Shown in pieces: positions 24,516-33,158 of a DNA stretch of 64,000 bases. The position numbers and the translations under genes were made by a program. The notes under the pieces are model-generated. The model did not search any database. It was not told where the DNA came from and worked only from the letters and a program-made list of their open reading frames with translations. Each line of letters begins with the position of its first letter. Position 1 is the stretch's first letter. The stretch is from Clostridia bacterium. Its GTDB lineage: Bacteria; Bacillota; Clostridia; TANB77; CAG-508. The DNA is taken from assembly GCA_017430135.1 (NCBI GenBank), contig JAFRNM010000001.1, positions 1 to 64,000 on the forward strand, read 5' to 3'.

Positions 24516-26810
24516 ATGCCTAGTGCAAAAAAAGATGATGAAATATTAAAAAAAATAGAATATTTAGGCTTAAATTTAACAAGACCACCAAAGGCATTAA
24601 AAGATTTTCAAGATTTAGAATATAAAGTGCCCAAATTTTATGACGAAAGCCAATATAAACAATATAGATATATAAAAGTAAAAGATATTCAAATAATGCT
24701 AACACCTGCAAATAGGTTAGATGAACTAGAAGAAAAATTCACAAAAGCATCACCTCTTGCAGATTATCTTGATAGCAAAAATGAAGAAAATTTTATTAAA
24801 CACACAACATTTTTAAATATGTTAAAAAATGTTAAAATAGAGAGAATTGAAGAAATAGAAAAAGAACAAGAAAAACTATCAAAAAATATACCATTTAAAG
24901 TGAAATTTAATTCAAACTATATGTGGCAAATTTATTATTCAAAAAATACAGACAAATACTTTATGCTTGTTCCAACAGAAGAATCAGAGCAAGAAGCATT
25001 CTTTTATCTATTAAAAAAGAAAATAGAAAACAAGAGAACAGCTACAATATTTGCTCCAATAAGTGGAGTAGAATATACAACACAATATTTAAAAAGATCA
25101 GAATATCAAAATATAGAAAACTATATGTGGTTATTCACAAAGAGTTGGCCATTGGTTTATGAAGTTTATGATAAAGATGAAAATTTAAGTATAGAAATAG
25201 TTGGACAAACCTATGTATATGAAAAAATCCAAAGTTGGTATAAAATAAAATTAGATAGCAAAGAAAAGGCAACAAGTTTCTACAAACTATTAAAAGCTAT
25301 GTTTATACTCCAAACAGAATTACCAAATTATTTTTCATTTAAAACAAAAATAAATGATAAAGGGGAAATAGACTTTTATCAAGAAAATAAGAAATTTGAA
25401 TATGAAGATATTCCTAAATGGCTAAATCAAGAATATGAATTATGCAACCAAAATAAAGCAAAAAATGATGAACTTATAGAAGAAAATCAAAAAAAATTAG
25501 AAAAATTAAAATCAGATTCTGTAATGATGGAAATGGAATACTTAGAAAAAGAAAAACAAATTTCAACATTTTTAGAGTGTAAAAAAACGTTTTTTGGCAA
25601 AGTAAAATATTTCTTTAAATTCAGTAAAGGAAAGAAAAATAAAAACAAAGAAATACCAAAAAAAGAAGAAATACAAGAAGTTGAAGAAGAAAAAATAGAT
25701 TTAAGCGCAGAAACAAAAGTTATTCCAGTAATAAAAGAAAACTACAATATAGAAGAACTTATACAAAATTATAAAGAACTAGAAGAAAAAGAAAACAAGC
25801 TTAAAAATCTAAAAATGGACATAAATGCATTAAAATTAAAAAATAAAAATTTAAGCAAAAAAATAGAAAATGCAAGTATTTTCATAAAAGAAATAGATAG
25901 CCATAAAAAGAGTATATTTGAATTCTGGAAATATAGTAATAAAGATGCTGTAGAAGCACTTCCAGAAGGAGAAGAGGAAGAAGTAAACATAGTAAAGAAA
26001 ATTGAAAGAATATTTGACTATGAAGAGGATTTAGAGGAATTTGGAAAAAAATATGACAAAATATTGAGAAACAAATTATCAGAAGAAGAAACAGACGCTG
26101 TATTTATTGCAAATACTGATGTTATAGAAATTTTGAATAAAATTAAAATGAATGATTTATTACCAAAAGATATTGACAACAATTTAAAACAACTAAAAAA
26201 AGAAGCATCAGAAGAGAGTACATTACTTGAAAATGAAGATTTTGATATTTTTGGTGGTTCAGAAGACAGCACAAAAGTAAGCAAAATAAAAAATAAAAAG
26301 CATAGAGAAATTGCAAAAGACAAATATAAAATATTAGAAATAAGTAAAAATACAAAACAAATTGGCTATAAATTAGTATTAGAGCAAATTATAAATAAAA
26401 TAAAAACTTCATTAGAAAAAGTACAAATTGAAGAAGAATTGCCGGTTTATAAAATGGTTGTAGAAGAAAACTTTGATTCAAATGGTATAAATGTTTACAA
26501 TATTAATCCGGTAGATGAAGTAGTAAAAAACACTAATATAAAGGAAGATAAAATAAAGTTATTTAAATTAAACATTAAGAAAAAAACAGATGGAATACCA
26601 TTTACAAATATAATTTTTTATGACAATCAAAATAAAACATTACCAATCGGAATGGATTTATCATCTAAAATTCTTTTAAATATTAAACCAGATGATTTCA
26701 AAAATGAAAAAAATTATAAATTTAATATTATTGATTTTGAAAACGAAGAAGATGAATTTACTAAATCTCAAATAAAGACAATAGAAGTATTTGAATTTGA
26801 TATAGCATAA
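24516..26810 (+). CDS. Large coiled-coil protein of unknown function
   Basis: ATG 24516 is chosen because AGAGGAGAA lies just before it; ATG 24480 has no RBS. About 765 residues, highly charged and cytoplasmic. The N-terminal ~330 appear globular with aromatic-rich segments (for example YMWLFTKSWPLVYEVYD). A Lys-rich segment and an acidic coiled coil (about 310-460) follow, with further helices and a terminal small beta-rich part. No enzyme motif can be seen. It follows the deacetylase by about 60 bases and ends at a terminator. Confidence 0.65.
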   Translation: MPSAKKDDEILKKIEYLGLNLTRPPKALKDFQDLEYKVPKFYDESQYKQYRYIKVKDIQIMLTPANRLDELEEKFTKASPLADYLDSKNEENFIKHTTFLNMLKNVKIERIEEIEKEQEKLSKNIPFKVKFNSNYMWQIYYSKNTDKYFMLVPTEESEQEAFFYLLKKKIENKRTATIFAPISGVEYTTQYLKRSEYQNIENYMWLFTKSWPLVYEVYDKDENLSIEIVGQTYVYEKIQSWYKIKLDSKEKATSFYKLLKAMFILQTELPNYFSFKTKINDKGEIDFYQENKKFEYEDIPKWLNQEYELCNQNKAKNDELIEENQKKLEKLKSDSVMMEMEYLEKEKQISTFLECKKTFFGKVKYFFKFSKGKKNKNKEIPKKEEIQEVEEEKIDLSAETKVIPVIKENYNIEELIQNYKELEEKENKLKNLKMDINALKLKNKNLSKKIENASIFIKEIDSHKKSIFEFWKYSNKDAVEALPEGEEEEVNIVKKIERIFDYEEDLEEFGKKYDKILRNKLSEEETDAVFIANTDVIEILNKIKMNDLLPKDIDNNLKQLKKEASEESTLLENEDFDIFGGSEDSTKVSKIKNKKHREIAKDKYKILEISKNTKQIGYKLVLEQIINKIKTSLEKVQIEEELPVYKMVVEENFDSNGINVYNINPVDEVVKNTNIKEDKIKLFKLNIKKKTDGIPFTNIIFYDNQNKTLPIGMDLSSKILLNIKPDDFKNEKNYKFNIIDFENEEDEFTKSQIKTIEVFEFDIA

Positions 26811-26812
26811 CA

Positions 26813-26848
26813 AAACTCCTAAAGCTTAGTGCTTTAGGAGTTTTTCTA
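26813..26848. terminator. Bidirectional terminator
   Basis: AAACTCCTAAAGC (26813-26825) pairs with GCTTTAGGAGTTT (26831-26843), with a T run after it and an A run before. The 3' arm encodes the last codons of asd. Confidence 0.8.
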
Positions 26849-27794
26849 AAATTTGAACAGCATTGCTTGCAGCACCTTTTCTTAAATTATCTGCAACACA
26901 CCAAAAATTCAAACCATATTTAACACTAAAATCTCTTCTTATCCTTCCCACAAAAACTTCGTCATTTCCGTCAGCTTTTCGAGCCAAAGGATAAATATTA
27001 TTTTCAATATCATCTGCTAAAATGATATTTTCACTATTTTGCAATAAAGTTTTTGCTTCATAAATGTCTATTTCGTTTTCAAATTCAACATTTATAGATT
27101 CACTATGACAATTTCTAACTGGAACTCTTACACATGTTGCTGTTATTGGTAAATCAGGCTCATTCAAAATTTTTCTAGTTTCATTTATCATTTTATGTTC
27201 TTCTTTTGTATATCCATCATCTAAGAAAACATCAATATGAGGAACACAATTATTGTAAAATGTTCCATCTTCACCTTTTTCTAAATCTTCTAACCCTTTT
27301 TTACCAGCCCCTGAAACTGCTTGGTATGTAGAATAAACAATTCTTTTTATTTTATATTTATCATCTAAAACTTTTAAAGGAAGCATTGCCTGTATAGTTG
27401 AACAATTTGGATTTGCTATTATTCCATTATTTTCAAATATTTTTTCAGGATTAACCTCTGGCACAACAAGAGGAACATTTTCGTCCATTCTAAAAGCACT
27501 ACTATTATCAATAACAACACAGTCTTTTGATACTGCAATAGGGGCATATTTTAAAGATGTACTTGCACCTGCAGAAAAAATAGCATAATCAAAACCACTA
27601 TCAAATGAATCTTCTTTTAATTCGCAAACTATATAATTCTGACCTAAAAATTCAATTTTATTACCAGCAGATTTGCTAGACGCAAATAATGTATATTGTA
27701 CATTTTTTAAATTTTTTTCTTCTAAAACTTTTAGAATAGTTCTACCAACTAATCCAGTTGCTCCTACAATAGCAACTTTATAAACATTATTCAT
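26826..27794 (-). CDS. asd: Aspartate-semialdehyde dehydrogenase
   Basis: 322 residues. N-terminal NADP site VAIVGATGLVGRT, catalytic Cys in IANPNCSTIQAMLPL, and YQAVSGAGKKG are diagnostic; His in VRVPVRNCHSES completes the site. It converts aspartyl phosphate to aspartate semialdehyde, feeding lysine, diaminopimelate (wall), threonine and methionine synthesis. It is alone on the minus strand; SD AAGGGTGAT. A structured hairpin element lies 40 bases upstream in the same orientation and may be in its 5' UTR. Confidence 0.95.
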   Translation of the reverse strand: MNNVYKVAIVGATGLVGRTILKVLEEKNLKNVQYTLFASSKSAGNKIEFLGQNYIVCELKEDSFDSGFDYAIFSAGASTSLKYAPIAVSKDCVVIDNSSAFRMDENVPLVVPEVNPEKIFENNGIIANPNCSTIQAMLPLKVLDDKYKIKRIVYSTYQAVSGAGKKGLEDLEKGEDGTFYNNCVPHIDVFLDDGYTKEEHKMINETRKILNEPDLPITATCVRVPVRNCHSESINVEFENEIDIYEAKTLLQNSENIILADDIENNIYPLARKADGNDEVFVGRIRRDFSVKYGLNFWCVADNLRKGAASNAVQILEKLLKH

Positions 27795-27834
27795 TTAAAT
27801 CACCCTTTCACTTTTTAATTGTATGCATAAATAT

Positions 27835-27972
27835 AGAAAATATTATTGTTTTCTGCAACTCCCAACTGCATAAGAAAGCATAATTCAAAATTTTTAATCT
27901 TCTCAAAAATTTTGAAATGCTTTCTAATTTGTTGGTCCCCCCGAATGTTGCTTGAAAACAATAATATTTTCT
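27835..27972 (-). repeat. Structured hairpin element, copy 2
   Basis: Ends are a perfect 19-bp inverted repeat (27835-27853 with 27954-27972) of different sequence from copy 1. Read on the minus strand it has the same GCAACATTCGGGGGGACC and GCAGTTGGGAGTTGC segments, and the inner stem AGAAAGCAT...ATGCTTTCT replaces ACAGTATG...CATACTGT. On the minus strand a TTTACA-18-TAAAAT promoter-like pair precedes it. Confidence 0.8.
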
Positions 27973-28025
27973 TTAATTTTAGCATAAAAAAAATGAATTT
28001 GTAAAAAATAAAAATGGTGATTAAA

Positions 28026-28745
28026 ATGAAATATAAAAACTGGATAATAGTTTTAGTAGTAATTGGAATTGCGCTTGGAGTTGGGGCATATTTTATTGTA
28101 TATAATGTTGGAAATAAGAATAATGAACAAGGAAATTATGAAGCAACTAGAACAGAAGCAAATGCAAACAATACAGAAAATAATAAAGCAGAAGAAAATA
28201 ACGAAGAAAAAAAAGACGAAGAGAAAAAAGAACAACAAAATGAAGAAGAACAGCAAATTCAACAACAGGAACAACAAGCTCAACCTGTTGAAACTGAAAT
28301 AGCATCATATACTACAAAAATAGTAACAAAAGATTCAGGAAGACAGAAGAACATTCAAATTACATGTAATACCTTAAATGGAACAATTGTAGAACCAGGC
28401 GAAACATTTTCATTCTGTGGTACAGTAGGAAAAGCAACGTCAGAAAAAGGTTATGAAAAAGCAGATATTTTTGATGCAAATGGAAAAAAGATAAAAGGAC
28501 TAGGAGGAGGAAATTGCCAAATTAGTTCTACTTTGTATAATGCAGTTTTAAGTATACCAACATTAAAAGTAACAGAAAGACATGCTCATAGTAATAAAGT
28601 TCCGTATATAGAATCCGGAAAAGACGCAGCAGTAGCCTATGGCAGTTGCGATTTGAAATTCCAAAACAATACAGGGTATAAAATAAAAATATTGGCTTCA
28701 ACAAATGGCTCAGAAGTTACAACCAAAATTATATCTTTAACATAA
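28026..28745 (+). CDS. VanW family exported protein
   Basis: ATG 28026 is favoured by GGTGA upstream; ATG 28014 lacks an RBS. 239 residues: membrane segment (about 6-27), a long Asn/Glu/Gln/Lys-rich spacer (about 35-90), and a VanW domain (about 95-235) with NGTIVEPGETFSFCGTVG, GGGNCQISSTLYNA and ERHAHSNKVPY. VanW domains occur in surface proteins, often with G5 domains; the biochemical activity is unknown. It is divergent from asd. Confidence 0.88.
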   Translation: MKYKNWIIVLVVIGIALGVGAYFIVYNVGNKNNEQGNYEATRTEANANNTENNKAEENNEEKKDEEKKEQQNEEEQQIQQQEQQAQPVETEIASYTTKIVTKDSGRQKNIQITCNTLNGTIVEPGETFSFCGTVGKATSEKGYEKADIFDANGKKIKGLGGGNCQISSTLYNAVLSIPTLKVTERHAHSNKVPYIESGKDAAVAYGSCDLKFQNNTGYKIKILASTNGSEVTTKIISLT

Positions 28746-28766
28746 TTGAAATATGTTAAAGAATAG

Positions 28767-28795
28767 TTGACAATTTAATAATTTGCAGGTATAAT
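28767..28795 (+). promoter_or_regulatory. Near-perfect sigma-A promoter with dyad over the start site
   Basis: TTGACA (28767-28772), 17-base spacer, TATAAT (28790-28795). An 11-bp inverted repeat ATAGATATGTA (28794-28804) with its complement at 28817-28827 covers the expected +1, so it could be an operator or a 5' hairpin. Confidence 0.75.
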
Positions 28796-28883
28796 AGATA
28801 TGTAGAAATTTGACATTACATATCTATTTTAAATTTGCACTCTTTATTAAAATGGATTTGTAATAAAAAAGGAGAGAGTTATT

Positions 28884-29087
28884 ATGCTTTCAAAATATTG
28901 GAAAAAAATAGGAATGATAATAGTAATAGTTGCTTGTGTTTTCAATGTGATGATAAAATTAATTAACAAACTATCTATGGACAAAGAAATGGTAGCATCA
29001 GCACAATATGTTCAAGACAATCCTAATGAACAACAAAAAAACGAACAAAAACAAGAAAAACAAGTAACACAAAATACAAAAAAATAA
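28884..29087 (+). CDS. Small single-pass membrane protein, unknown
   Basis: 67 residues from ATG 28884 behind AAAGGAGAG. A basic head (SKYWKK), one hydrophobic helix (about 10-28), then a Gln/Asn/Lys/Glu-rich tail. The tail composition resembles the spacer of the VanW protein just upstream. No domain is recognisable. It has its own strong promoter at 28767. Confidence 0.55.
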   Translation: MLSKYWKKIGMIIVIVACVFNVMIKLINKLSMDKEMVASAQYVQDNPNEQQKNEQKQEKQVTQNTKK

Positions 29088-29105
29088 AAAATAAGCAAAT
29101 AACAC

Positions 29106-29134
29106 TTGAAAAAAATAAAAATATATGTTAATAT
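29106..29134 (+). promoter_or_regulatory. Probable rpmE promoter
   Basis: TTGAAA (29106-29111), 17-base spacer, TAATAT (29129-29134), 46 bases before the rpmE start. Confidence 0.55.
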
Positions 29135-29179
29135 AAGGAATAGTCAAGTTATAAAAAACGGAGAAAGAGGTGAACTTAA

Positions 29180-29377
29180 ATGAAAGAAGGAATACATCCA
29201 AACTATGGTACAACAACAATTACATGTGCATGTGGAAACGTATTAGAAGTTGGTTCAACAAAAAAAGATATAAAAGTAGATGTTTGCTCAAAATGCCATC
29301 CATACTGGACTGGAAACCTAAGACAAGATAAAGTTGGAGGAAGAGCAGAAAAATTCAAACAAAAATATGGATTATAG
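29180..29377 (+). CDS. rpmE: 50S ribosomal protein L31, zinc-binding type
   Basis: 65 residues, with the C+ form's Cys residues in TCACGN and [11 protein letters not shown], which bind Zn2+. N-terminal KEGIHPNYG is typical. RBS AGAGGTGA. Monocistronic, terminator at 29384. Confidence 0.96.
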   Translation: MKEGIHPNYGTTTITCACGNVLEVGSTKKDIKVDVCSKCHPYWTGNLRQDKVGGRAEKFKQKYGL

Positions 29378-29383
29378 AATTTT

Positions 29384-29418
29384 AAAGAATTTAAATGGAA
29401 AATTTAAATTCTTTTTAT
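29384..29418 (+). terminator. Terminator after rpmE
   Basis: AAAGAATTTAAA (29384-29395) pairs with TTTAAATTCTTT (29403-29414), then a T run. Confidence 0.8.
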
Positions 29419-29424
29419 TTTTAC

Positions 29425-29453
29425 TTGATTTTTTAGGTAAAATGTAGTAAAAT
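29425..29453 (+). promoter_or_regulatory. rpsO promoter
   Basis: TTGATT (29425-29430), 17-base spacer, TAAAAT (29448-29453). It leaves a leader of about 100 bases before rpsO. Confidence 0.65.
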
Positions 29454-29460
29454 AGTTAAC

Positions 29461-29560
29461 GAATAGAAAACTATTCAGTATACCTTATACTTAGCTTTGA
29501 GCTAAACACCTAGGCTTGGGCTCAGTTTAAGGAGATAAAAAATAATAGGAGGTGTATACT
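29461..29560 (+). promoter_or_regulatory. Structured rpsO leader, candidate S15 autoregulatory element
   Basis: AGTATAC (29477-29483) is complementary to GTATACT (29554-29560), which lies between the RBS AGGAGG and the ATG. Other helices: GAATAG/CTATTC (29461-29476) and TTAGCT/AGCTAA (29491-29505), the latter competing with GAGC/GCTC (29499-29502 with 29519-29522). Such RBS-occluding folds are typical of S15 feedback leaders, which differ among bacterial groups. Confidence 0.55.
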
Positions 29561-29824
29561 ATGACAAAGGAAAGAAAACAAGAAATTATTTCTACATATA
29601 AAAGAGAAGAAAAAGATACTGGTTCTCCAGAAGTTCAAATAGCTCTTTTAACAGAAAGAATTAATGAATTAACAGAACACTTAAAAGTTCACAAAAAAGA
29701 CAATCACTCTAGACGTGGTCTTTTAAAAATGGTTGGAAAAAGAAGAAATCTTTTAAACTACCTATCTAGAAAAGACTTACAAAGATATAGAGACATAGTA
29801 GAAAAACTAGGATTAAGAAAATAA
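29561..29824 (+). CDS. rpsO: 30S ribosomal protein S15
   Basis: 87 residues from ATG 29561; the GTG at 29552 lies inside the RBS. Landmarks: [39 protein letters not shown] and LNYLSRKD. It binds the central domain of 16S rRNA early in 30S assembly. The order rpsO-pnp is conserved widely; a terminator lies between them here. Confidence 0.97.
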   Translation: MTKERKQEIISTYKREEKDTGSPEVQIALLTERINELTEHLKVHKKDNHSRRGLLKMVGKRRNLLNYLSRKDLQRYRDIVEKLGLRK

Positions 29825-29831
29825 TCATACT

Positions 29832-29863
29832 GCAAAAGCCCATGCATCGCACGGGCTTTTTGC
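29832..29863 (+). terminator. Terminator between rpsO and pnp
   Basis: GCAAAAGCCC (29832-29841) pairs with GGGCTTTTTGC (29853-29863) with one bulged T. It may be partial, as rpsO-pnp readthrough is common. The region to 29998 is a 135-base pnp leader with no frame. Confidence 0.75.
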
Positions 29864-29998
29864 GAGAAATTCAAATTAGCTTAAATATTAGGTAAGTAGC
29901 TTGTATAATGTATTAACTTTAAGCTTAATATATTATAGAGGTTACAATCTAATTTTTAAGCGAAATAGGTGTAAAAAATAAAAAAGGAGAATTAAATT

Positions 29999-32125
29999 AT
30001 GTTTAAGAAATATGAAATGGAACTAGCTGGAAGAAAGCTTGTAATAGAAACAGGAAAAATGGCAGGGCTTTCAAATGGAAGCGTATTAGTAAGATATGGA
30101 GATACAGTAGTAATGGTAAATGTTACTGCATCAAAAGAACCAAGAGAAGGAATAGATTTCTTCCCACTATCAGTAGATTTTGAAGAAAAACTATATTCAG
30201 TAGGAAAAATCCCAGGAAGCTTTATGAAAAGAGAGGGAAAACCAAGTGATAAAGCAATTTTAACATCAAGAGCAATAGATAGACCATTAAGACCTTTATT
30301 CCCAAAAGACTTCAGAAACGATGTTGTAGTTGTAGCAACAGTACTTTGTGTTGAACAAGATAATTCACCAGAAGTTGCAGCTATGATAGGCGCAGCTTGT
30401 GCTTTAGCAATATCAGATATACCATTTGGTGGACCAACAGCAGCAGTTGCAGTAGGTTTAGTTGATGGAAAAATTATAATAAACCCAACAGAAGCTCAAA
30501 GAGAAGTATCAGACTTAACTCTAACAGTTGCAGCTACAGAAAACAAAATAACAATGATAGAAGCAGGAGCAAACGAAGTTCCAAACGATGTAATGTTAGA
30601 TGCAATAAAAGCAGCACATGAAGAAATTAAGAAAATTTGTAAATTTATAACAAGCATTCAACAAGAAATTGGAAAACCAAAATTTGAATACAAATCATTT
30701 GAAGTAGATCATGATGTATACGAATTTGTAAATGATAACTTCAAAGAAGATATGAAACAAGCGGTTCAAGAAGAAGATAAAACAATAAGAGATAATAATA
30801 TTGATGGCTTAACAGCAAAAATAGAAGAAGCATATACAGAAAAATTTGGAGAAGAAGAATTCGAAGCACATAAATCTGACTTAGGAGAAGCAATCTACAA
30901 AGTTGAAAAAATGTGTGTAAGAGAAATGATATTCAATGAACATAAAAGAGTTGATGGTAGAGCATTAGATGAAATAAGACCATTATCATGCGAAGTAGGA
31001 TTATTACCTAGAACTCATGGTAGTGCATTATTCACAAGAGGACAAACTCAAGTAATGTCAGTTGCAACATTAGGAATGGTTTCAGAAGAACAAAAATTAG
31101 ATGGAATAGATGCTGAAGAATCTAAAAGATACATTCACCATTATAACTTCCCAAGCTACAGCGTAGGAGAAGCAAGACCATCAAGAGGACCAGGAAGAAG
31201 AGAAGTAGGACATGGAGCATTAGCAGAGAAAGCTTTGGTTCCAGTAATACCTTCAAAAGAAGAATTTCCTTATGCTATAAGAGTTGTATCAGAAGTATTA
31301 TCTTCAAATGGTTCAACATCACAAGCAAGTATCTGTGGAAGTACATTAGCTTTAATGGACGCTGGTGTTCCAATTAAGAGACCAGTTGCAGGTATTTCAA
31401 CAGGATTAATAACAAATCCAAATGATGATAATGACTATGTAATGTTATTAGATATTCAAGGATTAGAAGACTTCTTCGGAGATATGGACTTTAAAGTTGG
31501 TGGAACAGAAAAAGGTATAACAGCTATACAAGTTGATATCAAATGTGATGGTTTAACATATGACATAATTGCAGAAGCATTTGAAAGAACAGAAAAAGCA
31601 AGAATGCACATTTTAAATGATATTATGCTTCCAGTAATTTCAAAACCAAGAGATGAAATATCAGCTTATGCACCAAAAATAATAAGCACAACAATTAAAG
31701 TAGAAAAAATAAAAGATGTAATTGGTTCAGGTGGAAAAACAATCAATAAAATTATAGATGAAACAGGTGTAAAAATAGATATAGAAGAAGATGGACAAGT
31801 ATTCATTTATTCACAAGATAACTTACAAGCTATGAGAGCTCTAGAAATGATAGAAGACATAGTTAGAGAAGTAGAAATAGATGGAATTTATCTTGGAACA
31901 GTTACAAGAATAATGGCATTTGGAGCATTTATAGATTTAGGAATAGGAGATAAAGAAGGATTACTTCATATTTCAAAAATTTCAAATGAAAGAGTAAATA
32001 AAGTTGAAGATGTGCTTCATGTTGGAGATAAAGTAACAGTTAAAGTTACAGATATAGATGAACAAGGAAGAATTAACTTAACAGCAAAAGGATTAAATGA
32101 ACCAAAAGTTTACGAAGAAGATTAA
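29999..32125 (+). CDS. pnp: Polyribonucleotide nucleotidyltransferase (PNPase)
   Basis: 708 residues, normal length. Two RNase PH-like cores (about 1-220 and 310-540; GRPSRGPGRREVGHGALAEK and FGDMDFKVGGTEKG are in the catalytic one), then a KH domain with VIGSGGKTINKIIDE (about 565) and an S1 domain (about 625-695; GTVTRIMAFGAFIDLG). It degrades RNA 3' to 5' using phosphate. RBS AAAGGAGA. Confidence 0.97.
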   Translation: MFKKYEMELAGRKLVIETGKMAGLSNGSVLVRYGDTVVMVNVTASKEPREGIDFFPLSVDFEEKLYSVGKIPGSFMKREGKPSDKAILTSRAIDRPLRPLFPKDFRNDVVVVATVLCVEQDNSPEVAAMIGAACALAISDIPFGGPTAAVAVGLVDGKIIINPTEAQREVSDLTLTVAATENKITMIEAGANEVPNDVMLDAIKAAHEEIKKICKFITSIQQEIGKPKFEYKSFEVDHDVYEFVNDNFKEDMKQAVQEEDKTIRDNNIDGLTAKIEEAYTEKFGEEEFEAHKSDLGEAIYKVEKMCVREMIFNEHKRVDGRALDEIRPLSCEVGLLPRTHGSALFTRGQTQVMSVATLGMVSEEQKLDGIDAEESKRYIHHYNFPSYSVGEARPSRGPGRREVGHGALAEKALVPVIPSKEEFPYAIRVVSEVLSSNGSTSQASICGSTLALMDAGVPIKRPVAGISTGLITNPNDDNDYVMLLDIQGLEDFFGDMDFKVGGTEKGITAIQVDIKCDGLTYDIIAEAFERTEKARMHILNDIMLPVISKPRDEISAYAPKIISTTIKVEKIKDVIGSGGKTINKIIDETGVKIDIEEDGQVFIYSQDNLQAMRALEMIEDIVREVEIDGIYLGTVTRIMAFGAFIDLGIGDKEGLLHISKISNERVNKVEDVLHVGDKVTVKVTDIDEQGRINLTAKGLNEPKVYEED

Positions 32126-32126
32126 T

Positions 32127-32169
32127 AAAAAGAAAAAAATTCCGAATATTTGGAATTTTTTTCTTTTTT
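32127..32169 (+). terminator. Terminator after pnp
   Basis: A 17-base arm AAAAAGAAAAAAATTCC (32127-32143) pairs with its complement at 32152-32168. Confidence 0.8.
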
Positions 32170-32170
32170 A

Positions 32171-32199
32171 TTGCATTTTTTAATTATATATGTTATCAT
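32171..32199 (+). promoter_or_regulatory. Promoter of the GC-richer orphan gene
   Basis: TTGCAT (32171-32176), 17-base spacer, TATCAT (32194-32199), about 100 bases before the ATG at 32303. Confidence 0.55.
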
Positions 32200-32235
32200 A
32201 AAAAAACAAAAAGGTTAGGATACCTTTCGGAAAGT

Positions 32236-32264
32236 TTCGGAGGTATAAATCTTTAACCTCCGAA
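32236..32264 (+). promoter_or_regulatory. Leader hairpin of the orphan gene
   Basis: TTCGGAGGT (32236-32244) pairs with ACCTCCGAA (32256-32264). There is no T run. The 5' arm includes an RBS-like GGAGGT, and CCTCC could also pair with AGGAGG at 32290-32295, so it may affect translation. Confidence 0.45.
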
Positions 32265-32302
32265 GGCAACAATGTTTTGAGAGACCTAAAGGAGGGTTAC
32301 AC

Positions 32303-32623
32303 ATGAGAGAAAACAACGAATTCATAGTATTCAGGAGAATATCTCTGGATAAAGGGGTTAAGGAGTACAACGTCGAAAGGGAAAAGCTTATTGACTTAAT
32401 GGAGGCAATTAAAGTCATGTACGAAGATAACAACGAATTCGCAAAAAGATTCGTTAAATTACTTCCGGACACACAGCTTATCACTATCGATATTGACAGA
32501 AACAAGGAGTTGGATGTTCCATTTGTAATCTGTGCTACTCTCGATAGGCCTGCAGAGGTAGTTGCAATTCCCAGATGCAACAAAATAATCTGGGGTGTTA
32601 TTAATGAATTCATAAAGGATTAA
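32303..32623 (+). CDS. Unknown 106-aa protein with atypical base composition
   Basis: 106 residues, soluble, mixed alpha-beta, with FIVFRRISLDKGV near the N-terminus and DRPAEVVAIPRCNK near the C-terminus. No family recognised. RBS AAAGGAGGG. The sequence is visibly GC-richer than neighbours: 32341-32400 has 23 G/C of 60, against 18 of 60 for a pnp stretch (31801-31860), and codons ending in C or G are common. It is a self-contained unit with promoter, structured leader and an 18-bp terminator, suggesting recent transfer or unusually strong expression. Confidence 0.65.
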   Translation: MRENNEFIVFRRISLDKGVKEYNVEREKLIDLMEAIKVMYEDNNEFAKRFVKLLPDTQLITIDIDRNKELDVPFVICATLDRPAEVVAIPRCNKIIWGVINEFIKD

Positions 32624-32663
32624 CGCAAAACCTCCGCGATTAAATCGCGGAGGTTTTGCGTTC
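32623..32663 (+). terminator. Strong GC-rich terminator
   Basis: A perfect 18-bp stem (32623-32640 with 32644-32661), loop TAA, with CCTCCGCGAT in the 5' arm and TTTT in the 3' arm. It is unusually GC-rich for this genome. Confidence 0.8.
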
Positions 32664-32674
32664 TAAATATTTTA

Positions 32675-33007
32675 CTAATTTGTAGCCCATCTAAGCATTT
32701 TTATATCTTTATATCTAGCTAAAACTTCATTATATTTATCATATTCTTCTTCCCATAAAGTTCCAGGAACCTTTTCAAAAGCATCAAATACTTTTTCAGC
32801 TTCCATTAAATAAATAACTTGCTCTTGTGTAGACATTTTTTCATAATATTTAGCAAAATTATATAATCTATCTAGGATTTGGTTTGCTTCAATAAAACCC
32901 CAGAAATCTTTAACATTCATTCCAAATAATTTAATTTGTAAAATAGCAAATCCAACTAATGCAAAAATTGCAAATACTAATAAATATAATATTGTAAATA
33001 CTGCCAT
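32675..33007 (-). CDS. Small membrane-anchored protein of unknown function
   Basis: ATG at 33007 is chosen since GTG at 33016 lies within the RBS AAGGTGAT. 110 residues: an N-terminal helix (about 2-28; FTILYLLVFAIFALVGFAIL), then a soluble helical domain with NQILDRLYNFAKYYEKMS and LWEEEYDKYNEVLARYKD. Probably membrane-attached with a cytoplasmic tail. It lies downstream of the SPFH gene on the same strand, but a strong terminator separates them. Confidence 0.65.
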   Translation of the reverse strand: MAVFTILYLLVFAIFALVGFAILQIKLFGMNVKDFWGFIEANQILDRLYNFAKYYEKMSTQEQVIYLMEAEKVFDAFEKVPGTLWEEEYDKYNEVLARYKDIKMLRWATN

Positions 33008-33113
33008 TTTAATCACCTTCTTCTTTATTGTATCTAATGTAAAATTCTTTAGTACACTTTAATTATAACACATTTGTAACAAAAATGCAAATTTTTTGTA
33101 ATATAATTGTAAT

Positions 33114-33156
33114 AAAACTGAAATAATCCAGCATCGCTGGATTATTTCAGTTTTTA
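33114..33156 (-). terminator. Terminator of the SPFH gene
   Basis: A 19-bp stem (33114-33132 with 33136-33154), loop ATC, with T-rich flanks in both directions. Confidence 0.85.
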
Positions 33157-33158
33157 TT

